Shown: piece after piece, positions 1-9,983 of the stretch
How positions within the stretch are numbered: position 1 is the first letter of the stretch
Layout of the letters: each line of letters begins with the position of its first letter
Assembly: GCA_002862705.1 (NCBI GenBank)
Contig: PKDU01000001.1
Coordinates: forward strand, 1-53,522
Direction: 5' to 3'
Origin: Flavobacteriaceae bacterium
GTDB lineage: Bacteria > Bacteroidota > Bacteroidia > Flavobacteriales > Flavobacteriaceae
Length of the DNA stretch: 53,522 nt
The notes under the pieces: model-generated
Seen by the model: only the letters and a program-made list of their open reading frames with translations
Told to the model about the DNA's origin: nothing
Database searches by the model: none
Position numbers and translations under genes: made by a program

Positions 1-462
1 ACTGGTGCAAATGACGGTGCTAACCTAACTTTTGAAAATGTTGACTATGTAGGTGGAAATACAGAAGATAATATACTTTCTGGAGTTAGCACAACTACTA
101 CATCAGATGCTGCTTGGTTAGAAGTTCTTGGCACACAAACTCCGGGTACAGGTGCAGCATTTGGAAACTTTGCTTGGACATACTGGTCAACTTTCAGCTC
201 GTTTGCTGATGGTACGCTTTCTGTAGAACTTGTTGACGAAAATGTAGTTTCTTTCACATTGTATCCAAATCCATTTGTTAATGAAATTAATGTTGCTTCA
301 AATAAGTCTATTGATGTGATTACCATCTATAACACTGTTGGGCAAAAAGTTCAAGAAGCAAGAAATACAAACCAAGTTGATGTATCATCACTTAATAAAG
401 GCCTTTACTTAATTGAAGTAAAAGCTGATGACAGCATTTATGTTGGTAAGATGTTAAAATAA
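1..462 (+). CDS. T9SS-exported protein, C-terminal part (5' end outside window)
   Basis: The reading frame is open from base 1 to the TAA at 460-462, giving about 153 residues of a longer protein. The last ~70 residues form a type A T9SS sorting domain: the YPNPF motif (bases 262-276), then a short beta-rich domain and the usual KGLYLIEV... ending in KMLK. Such domains direct export across the outer membrane and are then removed. The residues before it are Thr/Ser/Gly/Asn rich, like a surface or secreted beta protein, but the functional domain is cut off by the window edge, so no activity can be assigned. Codons are A/T rich with AGA for arginine, like the TonB receptor gene downstream and unlike the rest of the window. 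Confidence 0.85.
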   Translation, partial: TGANDGANLTFENVDYVGGNTEDNILSGVSTTTTSDAAWLEVLGTQTPGTGAAFGNFAWTYWSTFSSFADGTLSVELVDENVVSFTLYPNPFVNEINVASNKSIDVITIYNTVGQKVQEARNTNQVDVSSLNKGLYLIEVKADDSIYVGKMLK

Positions 463-469
463 TATTGTT

Positions 470-477
470 TATTTTTG
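470..477 (+). promoter_or_regulatory. Promoter-like -7 box between T9SS gene and TonB gene
   Basis: TATTTTTG matches the Bacteroidota -7 consensus TAnnTTTG exactly. It lies 8 bp after the stop of the preceding gene and just before a terminator hairpin. If it is used, the TonB transcript would begin near 484 and cross that hairpin. No convincing -33 TTG was seen at normal spacing, so it may be chance in A/T-rich DNA. Confidence 0.35.
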
Positions 478-485
478 AATGCTTT

Positions 486-520
486 AAAACCTCTCTCTCT
501 TTTGAGAGAGGTTTTTTTTT
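486..520 (+). terminator. Intrinsic terminator after T9SS gene
   Basis: A perfect 12-bp stem (486-497 with 504-515) closes a 6-nt loop and runs into nine T residues (512-520). It sits 23 bp after the stop codon of the T9SS gene and 11 bp before the start of the TonB receptor gene, so it should separate the two transcripts unless it acts as an attenuator. Confidence 0.85.
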
Positions 521-531
521 AATATAAGATT

Positions 532-3324
532 ATGAAAAAAGTACTTATCTGTTTAATTATTTTAATTGGATTTATCCCCCTTTCACACTCACAATCAATT
601 ACTGGGTTAATAATTGATGGAGAGTTTGATGACCCGCTTCCTTTTGCTAATGTAGTTGTAGAAGGTCAAACAATAGGGACTACTTCAGATTTTGATGGGA
701 AATACAACCTTCAATTAGCGGCTGGGACATATAGCGTTAGTTTTTCTTTTGTCGGGTATGAAACAAAGATAATTTCTGATGTGGTAGTAAGTGCTTCTGG
801 TGATACAATTATAGATGTTATCCTTAATCCGTCTTCAAATCAACTTCAAGAAGTCGTTGTAACAACGACTGCCAAAAGAAATTCCGAAACTTCTGTACTC
901 AATATTCAAAAAAAATCAATCAATCTACTTGATGGACTTTCAATTCAATCGATACGAAAAGCTGGTGACAGCGACGTAGCTGGTGCAATTAAGCGCGTGC
1001 CGGGAGTTACCGTTCAAGAGGGAAAGTTTGTTTATGTAAGAGGACTAGGTGATAGATACACAAAAACATTGTTTAATGGAATGGAGGTTCCAGGTTTGGA
1101 CCCCGATAGAAACACTTTACAATTAGATATATTACCAACAAATCTTATCGATAACATACTCGTTAAAAAATCATACAGTGCAGATTTACCCGCAGATTTT
1201 ACAGGCGGAATTGTGGATGTAAAACTAAAAGGCTTTTCAGAGTCTCCAAAATATTCTATCAGTTATAGTATAGGTTACAACCCAAATATGCATCTGAATG
1301 ATAATTTTATTAAAGATCACAATAGTAAAACAGACTGGCTTGGCTATGATAATGGGCTAAGAGATAACAATGTATACTTTGAGGATTATGACAATCAGTC
1401 AATTAATAATGAAGAAATAATCAACAACACAAAAAAACTAAACAACAACTTTGGTGTTGTTAATGCGGTAAGTGATGTAAATTACTCGCTAAGCATGACT
1501 GCTTCTAATAGCTATGGGCTAAGCAAAGATTTAAATGACAATAGAAGAATCGGTTACATTGCTGCAATCGGATATAAAAACGAAACTACCTTTAATCAAA
1601 ATTTTTATCGTGGTACCACTATACTTGAAGATCAGATTTTACAAGATTTTTCTTCTATTTCTGGAGACGAAGGGATACAAAACAGGTTTTTAAGTGGATT
1701 GTTTGGATTAAGTTATAGAGGTAAAAAATCGACTTATACTGCTAATTTTTTATACCTACAGAATGGACAATCTACCGCAATCGATGCCTTGTACAAGGAA
1801 TATATTGAAAACCCTTACACAGCGATTGGTAATACCATTTTATATAATGAAAGAAGTATAAGATCAATTCCTGTAGCCGCAAAATATATTCTTAGAGAGG
1901 GTGCATTAAAAATTGATTGGGCCGCATCTTACACTAAAGCGGGAAATTACGATAAAGATAACAGGCAGGCTCTTTTCAGAACTAATAACTCAAGGACAAG
2001 GTATTATTTAACTAATTCTGGAACCAATTGGCCTATTAAGATTTGGCGAACTCTTGATGAAAACGTTTATAATGCTAAATTTAATTTACAGCAAGAATCG
2101 GATATTGGAAGTGTGAATCTTAAACTAAAATTGGGAGGTGCTTTCACTAAAAAAGAGAGAGATTTTGGAGCAGAATATAATGTCTTGTTTTTTAATAGAA
2201 CATCGAGGCTTTTAGGTGGAGACTTTAATCTTATACTGGCTGAAGATAGTATCCGAAAAGAATTAGGTGGAAGTGGCGCATACGTTCAAATTGTAGATAA
2301 CCCTACAAACAGATATAATGCAAAATCTGAAACACAATCTGCTTATATTTCTAATGAAATAAAGTTCTCAGAAAAAATTAGAGGCGAATTCGGATTAAGA
2401 CTAGAGGCGTTCAAAATTTTTTATAGCGGAATAATTCGAGAACAAGGCTACAGAGATATAAACCAAAACTTTCTAAATTTGGTTGATTTATTCCCATCTG
2501 CAAATATTGTTTTCACTCCAATTGAAAATATTAATGTGAGATTTTCATATACAAAGACAACCGCAAGACCATCTTTCAAAGAAATTTCTACTGCCAATAT
2601 CTATGATCCAATTGGTAAATTTAGGTTTTATGGGAATCCAGACTTGAGACCAACGTACATTAATAACTTTGATTTTAGAGTTGAAAAATTTTGGGATAAA
2701 AACCAAATTCTAGCTGTTAGTTTTTATAAAAAAGACTTTAAAAATCCTATTGAAACCGTAAACTTAGATGTTTATTCTCCAATTGAATTCACACCAAAAA
2801 ATAATGAAGGAGGTGAGGTTAAAGGAATCGAAATTGAATCAAGAATTAATGTCATTGACAATGATAGATTCCTAATCAATTTAGGTTTAAATTCTACTTT
2901 TATCAGTTCCAAGTTTAAAATGACCGAAGAAGAAATTGAGGGTAGAAAACTGTTTAAACCTGAAGGGGATTTTAGTACAACTCGAGAGTTACAAGGTCAA
3001 TCTCCTTATAACATTAATTCAAGTGTTGTACTTACTAATCTTGATACGAACATTGAATTGGCATTGTATTATAATGTGCAAGGACCAACCCTCTTTAAAG
3101 TGGGACTTGGACAAGTGCCAGAAGTATATACCTTACCATTTCATAGTTTGAATGGAGGCTTAAAGATTCCGATTAACGAAAAAAGTGATGTCACAATAAA
3201 AGCAAATAACCTTTTGAATAGTAGAAGAGTAAGAGAATATGACTGGTATGGAGAGTTTACCAACTTGTATTCACTTATTACTCCTGGAACTTCCTTTTCG
3301 ATTGGCTATTCATTAAAATTCTAA
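532..3324 (+). CDS. TonB-dependent outer-membrane receptor with carboxypeptidase-like regulatory domain
   Basis: A 930-residue outer-membrane receptor expected to import a bound ligand using TonB energy. A signal peptide covers about residues 1-21 (MKK, hydrophobic core, then SHSQS). A carboxypeptidase-like regulatory domain spans roughly 22-102, a TonB-box-like EVVVTTTA lies near 107-114, and a plug domain spans about 120-235 with the VPGVTVQEG...VRGLGDRY signature. The remainder is a beta barrel ending in a terminal Phe (GYSLKF). The stop lies 3 bp before the phosphate transporter, so the pair is probably cotranscribed and phosphate or a phosphate ester is a possible ligand; this is inferred from position only. 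The gene is A+T richer than the genes to its right and mostly uses AGA for Arg, which suggests separate ancestry. The ligand is not visible in the sequence. Confidence 0.88.
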   Translation: MKKVLICLIILIGFIPLSHSQSITGLIIDGEFDDPLPFANVVVEGQTIGTTSDFDGKYNLQLAAGTYSVSFSFVGYETKIISDVVVSASGDTIIDVILNPSSNQLQEVVVTTTAKRNSETSVLNIQKKSINLLDGLSIQSIRKAGDSDVAGAIKRVPGVTVQEGKFVYVRGLGDRYTKTLFNGMEVPGLDPDRNTLQLDILPTNLIDNILVKKSYSADLPADFTGGIVDVKLKGFSESPKYSISYSIGYNPNMHLNDNFIKDHNSKTDWLGYDNGLRDNNVYFEDYDNQSINNEEIINNTKKLNNNFGVVNAVSDVNYSLSMTASNSYGLSKDLNDNRRIGYIAAIGYKNETTFNQNFYRGTTILEDQILQDFSSISGDEGIQNRFLSGLFGLSYRGKKSTYTANFLYLQNGQSTAIDALYKEYIENPYTAIGNTILYNERSIRSIPVAAKYILREGALKIDWAASYTKAGNYDKDNRQALFRTNNSRTRYYLTNSGTNWPIKIWRTLDENVYNAKFNLQQESDIGSVNLKLKLGGAFTKKERDFGAEYNVLFFNRTSRLLGGDFNLILAEDSIRKELGGSGAYVQIVDNPTNRYNAKSETQSAYISNEIKFSEKIRGEFGLRLEAFKIFYSGIIREQGYRDINQNFLNLVDLFPSANIVFTPIENINVRFSYTKTTARPSFKEISTANIYDPIGKFRFYGNPDLRPTYINNFDFRVEKFWDKNQILAVSFYKKDFKNPIETVNLDVYSPIEFTPKNNEGGEVKGIEIESRINVIDNDRFLINLGLNSTFISSKFKMTEEEIEGRKLFKPEGDFSTTRELQGQSPYNINSSVVLTNLDTNIELALYYNVQGPTLFKVGLGQVPEVYTLPFHSLNGGLKIPINEKSDVTIKANNLLNSRRVREYDWYGEFTNLYSLITPGTSFSIGYSLKF

Positions 3325-3327
3325 ACC

Positions 3328-5628
3328 ATGGATTTTTACCTGGTTATCATTATTGCCCTAGCGGTACTTGCCACTGCCGATTTGGTTGTGGGCGTTAGTA
3401 ATGATGCGGTAAACTTTCTTAACTCGGCTATTGGGTCTAAAGCCATCAGCTTTAAAACGGTGATGATTATTGCCAGTTTAGGGGTAGCCGCTGGGGCCAT
3501 CTTCTCCAGCGGACTAATGGAAGTTGCCCGAAAAGGTATCTTTAATCCAGAACTGTTTTACTTCGATGAGATCATGGTCATTTTTATGGCGGTGATGCTT
3601 ACCGATATCCTACTACTCGACTTCTTTAACACCCTCGGACTGCCCACCTCAACCACGGTATCCATTGTGTTTGAATTGCTTGGTGCGGCCGTTGCCATAT
3701 CGCTTGTTAAAATATACTGGGGCAATGCAGATGCATCGCTTTACGAGTTTATCAATGTCAGTAAAGCCTCTCAAATTATTTTTGGCATACTGCTTTCGGT
3801 GTTTGTCGCCTTCACCGTTGGTGCAGTGGTACAATATATAAGTAGGATCATACTCACCTTCCATTTCAAGGACAACCCAAAGTGGATGGGGGCTGTTTTT
3901 GGCGGTATTGCCATGACAGCCATCACTTACTTTATTCTTGCCAAAGGCATTAAAGGCACTCCCTTTGCCGATAATACCTATGCCTTTTTGGGAAGCATGT
4001 CACTTAAAGAATACATAGCAACACAATCCAATAATGTCATTGGCATAAGCTTGGTCCTTTGGACTTCCTTGTCCATGTTGGGAGTATACCTGTTTCGCAC
4101 AGACATCTATAAGAGTATTATTATAGTGGGTACCTTTTCGCTTGCCCTAGCTTTTGCTGGAAACGATTTGGTCAATTTTATTGGTGTGCCTATTGCTGCC
4201 TGGCAGTCATTTGAAGCTTGGAAAGCCTCTGGGGTTTCTGCCGAACTCTTTAATATGGCATTCTTATCGGCAAAAGTCTCAACCCCGACTATATTACTTA
4301 TCATAGCAGGGATGATCATGGTTGTCACGCTTTGGTTTTCAACCAAAGCACAAGAAGTATTAAAAACATCTATCGATTTGTCTCGTCAAGAACGCACACA
4401 AGAACGCTTTGATTCCAATGCCTTTTCAAGAGGTTTGGTTCGTGCATTTGCTGGCTCAATTCGCAGCATTGAGGCTGTTTCGCCAAGTAGGCTAAAAGAA
4501 AAAGTAAAGGCGCGTTTCACGCCACCTAAATTACAACGCTACACCAAACCAGAAGATGCACCTGCTTTTGATAATGTAAGGGCTTCCATCAACCTGACCG
4601 TAGCCGCTGTGCTTATTTCCATCGCTACGTCCTATAAACTTCCCCTATCGACTACCTACGTGACTTTTATGGTTGCTATGGGTACTTCTTTAGCAGATCG
4701 TGCTTGGGGTGCTGACAGTGCTGTTTACCGCGTTGCAGGAGTGCTTAATGTAATTGGGGGTTGGTTCTTGACTGCCCTTACGGCCTTCACGGCATGTGGC
4801 ATCGTAGCTGTCATCGTCTATACAGGAAAACTCCCTGCGCTGATTGGTATGTTTATACTCACTGCAGGCGTGCTGTGGGGCAATTTCCGCAAGCATAAGG
4901 TCAATGTGGCAGAATCAAAACGAGAGCGTGACTTAAAAATGATTTCTAGCTCATCTGTGCAAAGTCTTATTTTGGAAAGCGCACAGGACGTGTCTAAGGC
5001 CATCAGTAAGTGTAACGATATTTACCTCGTTTCCATAAATGGTTTGGCTAAACTAAACGCTGAAGACCTTCGTAAGTCTAAAAAAGAAGTAAGTCGTCTT
5101 GGAAAAGAAATCGATAAACTTCGAAATGAGCTCTTTTATTTCATCCAAGAACTGGAAGAAGAAAACGTCAAGGCAAGTCATTTCTACATTAGCCTTATAA
5201 GCATCCTTGAAGACATGGCGCAGTCCTTGGAATACATCACTAAGGCTTCCTACAAACACGTAAATAACAACCACCGCCAGTTAAAATACTCGCAGATTAA
5301 AGAACTTAAAGAAACCCAAGCGGATTTGGAAGGCTTACTTTCAGATGTGCGCTTTGCTTTTGATATTAATGGGTATGAGGCCTTTGCCACTTTTGCAGAT
5401 AAAAAAGAAGAGCTGTTTGCGAATATCGATGCAAAGATTAATCAACAAGTGCAGCGCACAAGAAGCAAGGAAGAAAAGAGTCCAAAAAACACCACCTTGT
5501 TTTTTGGCCTTATGGTAGAAACCAAAGGCCTTATTGTAGCAACCATTAATTTGATAGAGCACTACCACCTACATTACGACCCCACGGTAACGCCCAAAAA
5601 ATTGGGAGACGAACAAAAAGACAAATAA
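3328..5628 (+). CDS. PiT-family inorganic phosphate transporter fused to PhoU-like (DUF47) domain
   Basis: A 766-residue inner-membrane phosphate:cation symporter. The two PiT half-repeats are visible: VSNDAVNF at residues 23-30 and AGNDLVNF near 277, plus the LPTSTTVS motif near 106-114 and its second copy (KLPLSTTYVTF) in the second half. Hydrophobic segments fill about 1-340 and 415-520 around a cytoplasmic loop rich in Arg/Lys. Residues ~530-766 are soluble and helical and look like a DUF47/PhoU-type regulator, usually a separate gene next to Pit in other phyla; here it is a C-terminal fusion, so transport and regulation are coupled in one chain. It starts 3 bp after the TonB receptor stop and ends in a strong terminator. 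Base composition is like the rest of the window, unlike its upstream partner. Confidence 0.9.
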   Translation: MDFYLVIIIALAVLATADLVVGVSNDAVNFLNSAIGSKAISFKTVMIIASLGVAAGAIFSSGLMEVARKGIFNPELFYFDEIMVIFMAVMLTDILLLDFFNTLGLPTSTTVSIVFELLGAAVAISLVKIYWGNADASLYEFINVSKASQIIFGILLSVFVAFTVGAVVQYISRIILTFHFKDNPKWMGAVFGGIAMTAITYFILAKGIKGTPFADNTYAFLGSMSLKEYIATQSNNVIGISLVLWTSLSMLGVYLFRTDIYKSIIIVGTFSLALAFAGNDLVNFIGVPIAAWQSFEAWKASGVSAELFNMAFLSAKVSTPTILLIIAGMIMVVTLWFSTKAQEVLKTSIDLSRQERTQERFDSNAFSRGLVRAFAGSIRSIEAVSPSRLKEKVKARFTPPKLQRYTKPEDAPAFDNVRASINLTVAAVLISIATSYKLPLSTTYVTFMVAMGTSLADRAWGADSAVYRVAGVLNVIGGWFLTALTAFTACGIVAVIVYTGKLPALIGMFILTAGVLWGNFRKHKVNVAESKRERDLKMISSSSVQSLILESAQDVSKAISKCNDIYLVSINGLAKLNAEDLRKSKKEVSRLGKEIDKLRNELFYFIQELEEENVKASHFYISLISILEDMAQSLEYITKASYKHVNNNHRQLKYSQIKELKETQADLEGLLSDVRFAFDINGYEAFATFADKKEELFANIDAKINQQVQRTRSKEEKSPKNTTLFFGLMVETKGLIVATINLIEHYHLHYDPTVTPKKLGDEQKDK

Positions 5629-5630
5629 AG

Positions 5631-5660
5631 AAAGCGTTCATTTCTGAGCGCTTTTTTGTT
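5631..5660 (+). terminator. Intrinsic terminator after pit
   Basis: A 10-bp stem with one G-T wobble (5631-5640 with 5645-5654) and TTTC loop, followed by a T-rich tail. It ends the TonB-pit transcript 16 bp before the convergent nrdA stop. The opposite strand lacks a comparable T tract, so it mainly serves the + strand. Confidence 0.85.
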
Positions 5661-5675
5661 GTTTTTCATGGTTTT

Positions 5676-8099
5676 TTAGGAGCCACACATAAGGCAGTCA
5701 TCGTCTTCGCTTTCCTTAGACTTTGCTAACATTTCTTTTAGCTCGGATGGAGAAAGGGGCTCTACTGCCACAGCAGCCTTGGTTTTTGGCTGAGCAGCAC
5801 CGGCTTTTGCAGGTACTTCTGCAGCTTCCGCTTTCTTGTTAACCGTAAACTTAATGGCATCAACCGCAGCCTTGGTGCGTAAATAATACATTCCTGTTTT
5901 TAGGCCAGACTTCCACGCATAGAAGTGCATCGAGGTGAGTTTGGACATGGTCGCGCCTTCCATAAACAAGTTAAGCGATTGCGACTGATCGATGAAATAG
6001 CCACGGTGACGTGACATATCAATGATGTCCTTCATGCTCATTTCCCAAACGGTTTTATACAGTTCTCTAATATCAGCTGGAATGGTTTCTATGTGTTGAA
6101 TGGATCCGTTTGCACGCATCAATTCTTGCTTCATGTCCTCGTCCCAAAGGCCCAGGTTAACCAAGTCTTCCAACAAGTGTTTGTTCACCACAATAAACTC
6201 ACCCGATAACACACGTCTTGTGTAGATATTGGAAGTGTAGGGCTCAAAACATTCGTTGTTTCCTAAAATTTGAGAGGTAGACGCTGTTGGCATCGGTGCC
6301 ATCAATAGGGAATTGCGAACACCGTGTTTTTTGATCTCTTTACGTAAACCTACCCAGTCCCATCGACCACTAAGTTCATCGTCTTTGATGCCCCACATAT
6401 TGTGTTGGAACTCCCCCTTGGAAATCGGGGATCCCTTATAGGTCTTGTAAGGTCCTTCTACTTCTGCCAATTCTTTTGAGGCTGTTAACGAAGCAAAATA
6501 AATGGTCTCAAAAATCTCTTGGTTTAGCGTTTGTGCTGGTTCTGAAGTAAACGGGAGGCGCAACTTGATAAATGTATCTGCTAGTCCCTGCACACCCAAT
6601 CCAACAGGGCGGTGACGCATGTTGGAGTTCTCCGCCTCGGGAACAGGATAATAATTGCGGTCAATAACTTTGTTGAGATTTTTAGTCACGCGCTTGGTTA
6701 CATCGAATAGTTCTTGATGATCAAAAGCACCATCCTTTACAAACATAGGAAGGGCAATAGAAGCCAAGTTACAAACCGCTACCTCATCTTTTGAGGTGTA
6801 CTCCATAATTTCAGTACACAAGTTTGACGAACGGATGGTTCCTAAGTTTTTTTGATTAGACTTGCGATTCGCCGCGTCTTTATAAAGCATGTAAGGGGTT
6901 CCTGTCTCAATCTGAGATTCTAGGATTTTCTCCCATAGTTCACGTGCTTTGATGGTTTTACGGCCACGATTTTCTGATTCGTATTTTAAATAAAGTTTCT
7001 CAAACTCTTCGCTGTGACAGTCAAACAGTCCTAGACATTCGTTTGGACACATCAACGTCCATTCCGTGTTTTCTTCCACACGTTTCATGAACAAATCGGG
7101 GATCCACATGGCATAGAACAAATCGCGCGCACGCATTTCTTCCTTACCGTGGTTTTTCTTTAAGTCTAAAAAGTCAAAGATATCCGCATGCCACGGCTCC
7201 ACATAAATGGCAAATGATCCTTTTCGCTTACCGCCGCCTTGGTCTACATAGCGAGCTGTGTCGTTATAAACGCGCAGCATGGGCACTATGCCGTTTGAGG
7301 TACCGTTGGTCCCTGCAATATAAGATCCTGTCGCACGGACGTTGTGAATAGACAAGCCTATTCCTCCAGCAGACTGTGAGATTTTAGCCGTTTGCTTTAA
7401 CGTATCGTAAATCCCATCAATGCTGTCGTCTCGCATGGATAACAAAAAGCATGAGGACATTTGTGGCTTGGGCGTGCCCGAGTTAAACAGCGTTGGTGTG
7501 GCGTGTGTAAAATACTTTTTAGACATCAAGTGATAGGTCTCTATGGCGGCATCCAAATCTGTTGGGTGAATTCCAACAGAAACGCGCATCAACATATGTT
7601 GCGGTCGCTCGGCAATGTTGCCGTTGATTTTGAGCAGATAAGAACGCTCAAGGGTTTTAAATCCAAAGTAGTCGTAACCAAAATCACGGTTGTAGATGAT
7701 GGTGGAATCAAGCAACTCGGCATTGTCTTGAATTACTTGGTTTACTTCTTCTGAGAGTAGCGGTGATTTCTTTTCTGTGCGAGGATTGACATACGCAAAG
7801 AGGTCTGCCATAGTTTCAGAAAAAGATTTCTTGGTGTTTTTGTGGAGGTTAGAAACAGATATTCGAGCGGCCAGTTGGGCATAGTCGGGGTGAACGGTTG
7901 TCATAGAAGCGGCTGTCTCGGCTGCCAAGCTATCGAGTTCAGATGTGGTAACCCCATCATAAAGACCTTCAATAACTTTCATGGCCACCTTTACGGGATC
8001 AACAAGTTCGTTGAATCCATAACAGAGCTTACGAACCCGGGCGGTAATTTTGTCAAACATGATGGGTTCTTTGCGCCCATCTCTTTTTACTACATACAT
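5676..8099 (-). CDS. nrdA: Ribonucleoside-diphosphate reductase, alpha subunit
   Basis: Catalytic subunit of class I ribonucleotide reductase, which makes deoxyribonucleotides for DNA synthesis. At 807 residues it has an N-terminal ATP-cone (about 1-90; starts [10 protein letters not shown]), the SSCFLLS segment with one active-site cysteine, the NLCTEI segment, the [20 protein letters not shown] block with the substrate loop, and a C-terminal CLMC pair (ends DDDCLMCGS) that passes reducing power to the active site. An Ala/Lys/Pro-rich linker of about 40 residues precedes the tail. It follows nrdB by 79 bp on the same strand, so the two form one operon. The ATP cone suggests allosteric activity control by dATP/ATP. 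Confidence 0.97.
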   Translation of the reverse strand: MYVVKRDGRKEPIMFDKITARVRKLCYGFNELVDPVKVAMKVIEGLYDGVTTSELDSLAAETAASMTTVHPDYAQLAARISVSNLHKNTKKSFSETMADLFAYVNPRTEKKSPLLSEEVNQVIQDNAELLDSTIIYNRDFGYDYFGFKTLERSYLLKINGNIAERPQHMLMRVSVGIHPTDLDAAIETYHLMSKKYFTHATPTLFNSGTPKPQMSSCFLLSMRDDSIDGIYDTLKQTAKISQSAGGIGLSIHNVRATGSYIAGTNGTSNGIVPMLRVYNDTARYVDQGGGKRKGSFAIYVEPWHADIFDFLDLKKNHGKEEMRARDLFYAMWIPDLFMKRVEENTEWTLMCPNECLGLFDCHSEEFEKLYLKYESENRGRKTIKARELWEKILESQIETGTPYMLYKDAANRKSNQKNLGTIRSSNLCTEIMEYTSKDEVAVCNLASIALPMFVKDGAFDHQELFDVTKRVTKNLNKVIDRNYYPVPEAENSNMRHRPVGLGVQGLADTFIKLRLPFTSEPAQTLNQEIFETIYFASLTASKELAEVEGPYKTYKGSPISKGEFQHNMWGIKDDELSGRWDWVGLRKEIKKHGVRNSLLMAPMPTASTSQILGNNECFEPYTSNIYTRRVLSGEFIVVNKHLLEDLVNLGLWDEDMKQELMRANGSIQHIETIPADIRELYKTVWEMSMKDIIDMSRHRGYFIDQSQSLNLFMEGATMSKLTSMHFYAWKSGLKTGMYYLRTKAAVDAIKFTVNKKAEAAEVPAKAGAAQPKTKAAVAVEPLSPSELKEMLAKSKESEDDDCLMCGS

Positions 8100-8178
8100 A
8101 ATGTCGTTTGGTTTTATTGGTTAAACAGCGCCGATACTATTGGTGAATATTGGTGCTGCACGTATCCTTTTTTAGTGA

Positions 8179-9162
8179 CTAAAAGTCGTCGCCGAAAGAA
8201 TACTTTTCTTTTTCCTCTGTCTCTTGGTTCATCACACCTGCTTTTTGGTATTCCGAAACCCGCTTTTCAAAGAAATTTGTTTTTCCTTGAAGCGAAATCA
8301 TATCCATAAAGTCAAATGGGTTGGATACGTTGAACTCTTTTTCTAAGCCAAGCTCAACAAGCAGACGGTCGGTAACAAATTCCAAATACTGTGTCATCAG
8401 TTTGGCGTTCATTCCGATTAGACTTATTGGTAGTGATTCGGTGATAAACTCACGCTCAATATTCAAGGCATCAAGAATAATTTCTTTAATACGGGCTGGT
8501 GGTACTTTGTTAACCAAGTGCTTGTTGTGCAAGTGAACAGCAAAGTCACAGTGCATCCCCTCGTCACGAGAAATTAATTCATTTGAAAATGTCAATCCTG
8601 GCATAAGGCCACGTTTTTTGAGCCAGAAAATGGAACAGAAAGCCCCCGAGAAAAAGATTCCTTCTACAGCTGCAAAAGCGATAAGACGCTCCGCAAATGA
8701 ATCTGAATCTATCCAACGTAATGCCCAGTCTGCTTTTTTCTTAATGGCAGGAAACACCTCAATCGCTTGAAATAAACTATTCTTCTCCGCTTCATCCTTA
8801 ACATAGGTATCAATCAAAAGAGAGTATGTCTCTGAATGGATGTTTTCCATCATGATTTGGAAGCCGTAATAAAATTTTGCCTCGCTGTACTGCACTTCGT
8901 TTACAAAGTTTTCAGCCAAGTTCTCGTTCACAATACCGTCCGATGCTGCAAAAAATGCCAAGATGTGTTTTATGAAATAGCGCTCATCGTCATTTAGCTT
9001 AGTAGACCAGTCTGTTAAATCTTGATGTAAATCAATTTCTTCAGCTGTCCAAAAACATGCTTCTGATTTCTTGTACCATTCCCAAATATCGTGGTGTTCA
9101 ATAGGGAAAATTACAAAGCGATTTTTGTTTTCAGACAATATGGGTTCTATAGCATTTGACAT
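8179..9162 (-). CDS. nrdB: Ribonucleoside-diphosphate reductase, beta subunit
   Basis: The radical-generating subunit of class I ribonucleotide reductase, 327 residues. It resembles the eukaryotic R2 type: WTAEEIDL carries the first di-iron ligand and [15 protein letters not shown] carries Glu/His ligands followed by the Tyr expected to hold the radical. [11 protein letters not shown] supplies the last iron ligands. The C-terminus ([12 protein letters not shown]) is the acidic/aromatic tail that docks on the alpha subunit. First gene of the nrdB-nrdA operon; the leader upstream is A/T rich with only a weak -7 box. The retained tyrosine argues for a class Ia (tyrosyl radical) enzyme rather than class Ic. 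Confidence 0.97.
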   Translation of the reverse strand: MSNAIEPILSENKNRFVIFPIEHHDIWEWYKKSEACFWTAEEIDLHQDLTDWSTKLNDDERYFIKHILAFFAASDGIVNENLAENFVNEVQYSEAKFYYGFQIMMENIHSETYSLLIDTYVKDEAEKNSLFQAIEVFPAIKKKADWALRWIDSDSFAERLIAFAAVEGIFFSGAFCSIFWLKKRGLMPGLTFSNELISRDEGMHCDFAVHLHNKHLVNKVPPARIKEIILDALNIEREFITESLPISLIGMNAKLMTQYLEFVTDRLLVELGLEKEFNVSNPFDFMDMISLQGKTNFFEKRVSEYQKAGVMNQETEEKEKYSFGDDF

Positions 9163-9203
9163 AATTTTTAATTAAAGGGTTTTTGGGATGAATAATTTCC
9201 CTA

Positions 9204-9211
9204 CAAATATT
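9204..9211 (-). promoter_or_regulatory. Weak -7 box upstream of nrdB
   Basis: Read on the minus strand the bases are AATATTTG, seven of eight positions of TAnnTTTG, 41 nt before the nrdB start. It is the best match in the 205-bp intergenic stretch but is not compelling. No paired NrdR boxes were recognised around it. Confidence 0.3.
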
Positions 9212-9367
9212 CCAAAAAAAATGACCAAATGAAAGTCATACTTTTCCACAATGCCTTTTAGTTTTTAACAAGAATTAAGGGTTTTCCTACAAAAGTCAGT
9301 AAAAAAAGTAATTGTTAATATGTTGATTTTAAGTGATTTATAATGACCTATATGGTAAGGGCCTACC

Positions 9368-9949
9368 TTAACAATTTTTGCTGGCATCAAATTCTTGCGC
9401 CGCCGCGTGCAAGGCATCATACCACGCCTGCCCAAATTTTCGCACCAAAGCCGTTTGCACAAATTGATAAAGCGGTTGTTTAAGCGCAGCCCCCAACGTA
9501 CAGCCCGGCGCACAAATAGCCCATTCGTGGTAATTCACTGCCACAAATGCGCTGTAGTTTTTCACACGGACGGGATAGAGATGGCACGAAATGGGTTTCT
9601 GAAGCTTGGTGGCCTGTTGTTTATTGGCTTGCTCAATGCCGCATTGCGCAACGCCTTTGCTGTCATAAGCGATATATGCACACGCCTTGCCATCAATCAA
9701 TGGGGTTTCCCATTCCTCAAATGCGTTCTGGGTGGCCACACCTTGTGTCTCAATGGCCGCAATGCCTTCTTTGGTAAGAAAGGGCTTGAGCGTTGTCCAC
9801 TGTTCTTTAAGTTGGCTTATTTCCTCCGTCTCAAGCGGTGCACCTGCGTCGCCTTCCACACAACACGCCCCCTTACATACTGTTAAATCGCACGTAAATG
9901 CCTGCTCGAAAAGCGTTTCTGAAACCAGTGTTTTGCCCAATTGAAACAT
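9368..9949 (-). CDS. DUF3109 family cysteine-rich protein
   Basis: A 193-residue soluble protein of the DUF3109 family, found widely in Bacteroidota and of unknown function. The cysteines are the main feature: Cys20, Cys25, Cys29 and Cys30 in DLTVCKGACC, then further cysteines in ACAY, QCGI, ISCHLYP and ICAPGC. The pattern resembles YkgJ-type proteins that hold a zinc or iron-sulfur site, so a metal centre is likely, but this is inference. It is transcribed divergently from the MarC gene, and a -7-like box lies 4 nt before its ATG, suggesting a leaderless mRNA. Confidence 0.85.
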   Translation of the reverse strand: MFQLGKTLVSETLFEQAFTCDLTVCKGACCVEGDAGAPLETEEISQLKEQWTTLKPFLTKEGIAAIETQGVATQNAFEEWETPLIDGKACAYIAYDSKGVAQCGIEQANKQQATKLQKPISCHLYPVRVKNYSAFVAVNYHEWAICAPGCTLGAALKQPLYQFVQTALVRKFGQAWYDALHAAAQEFDASKNC

Positions 9950-9953
9950 ACTG

Positions 9954-9961
9954 CTAAACTA
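9954..9961 (-). promoter_or_regulatory. -7 box for the DUF3109 gene
   Basis: On the minus strand TAGTTTAG, seven of eight matches to TAnnTTTG, ending exactly 4 nt before the ATG at 9949. The TAnnTTAG form also occurs upstream of gpsA, dprA and recA, so it may be a real local variant of the box. Confidence 0.45.
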
Positions 9962-9983
9962 CAATTTTGAAACATAAATAAAG

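Noticed and set aside
9163..9367. NrdR boxes or other known operator upstream of nrdB
   Set aside because: No pair of boxes with the expected spacing was found; a repeated TTTGTAGG (near 9200 and 9287, minus sense) is 85 bp apart and looks accidental.
9395..9886. 163-codon + strand frame opposite DUF3109
   Set aside because: Shadow of the DUF3109 gene; Arg/Cys-rich with no family motif.
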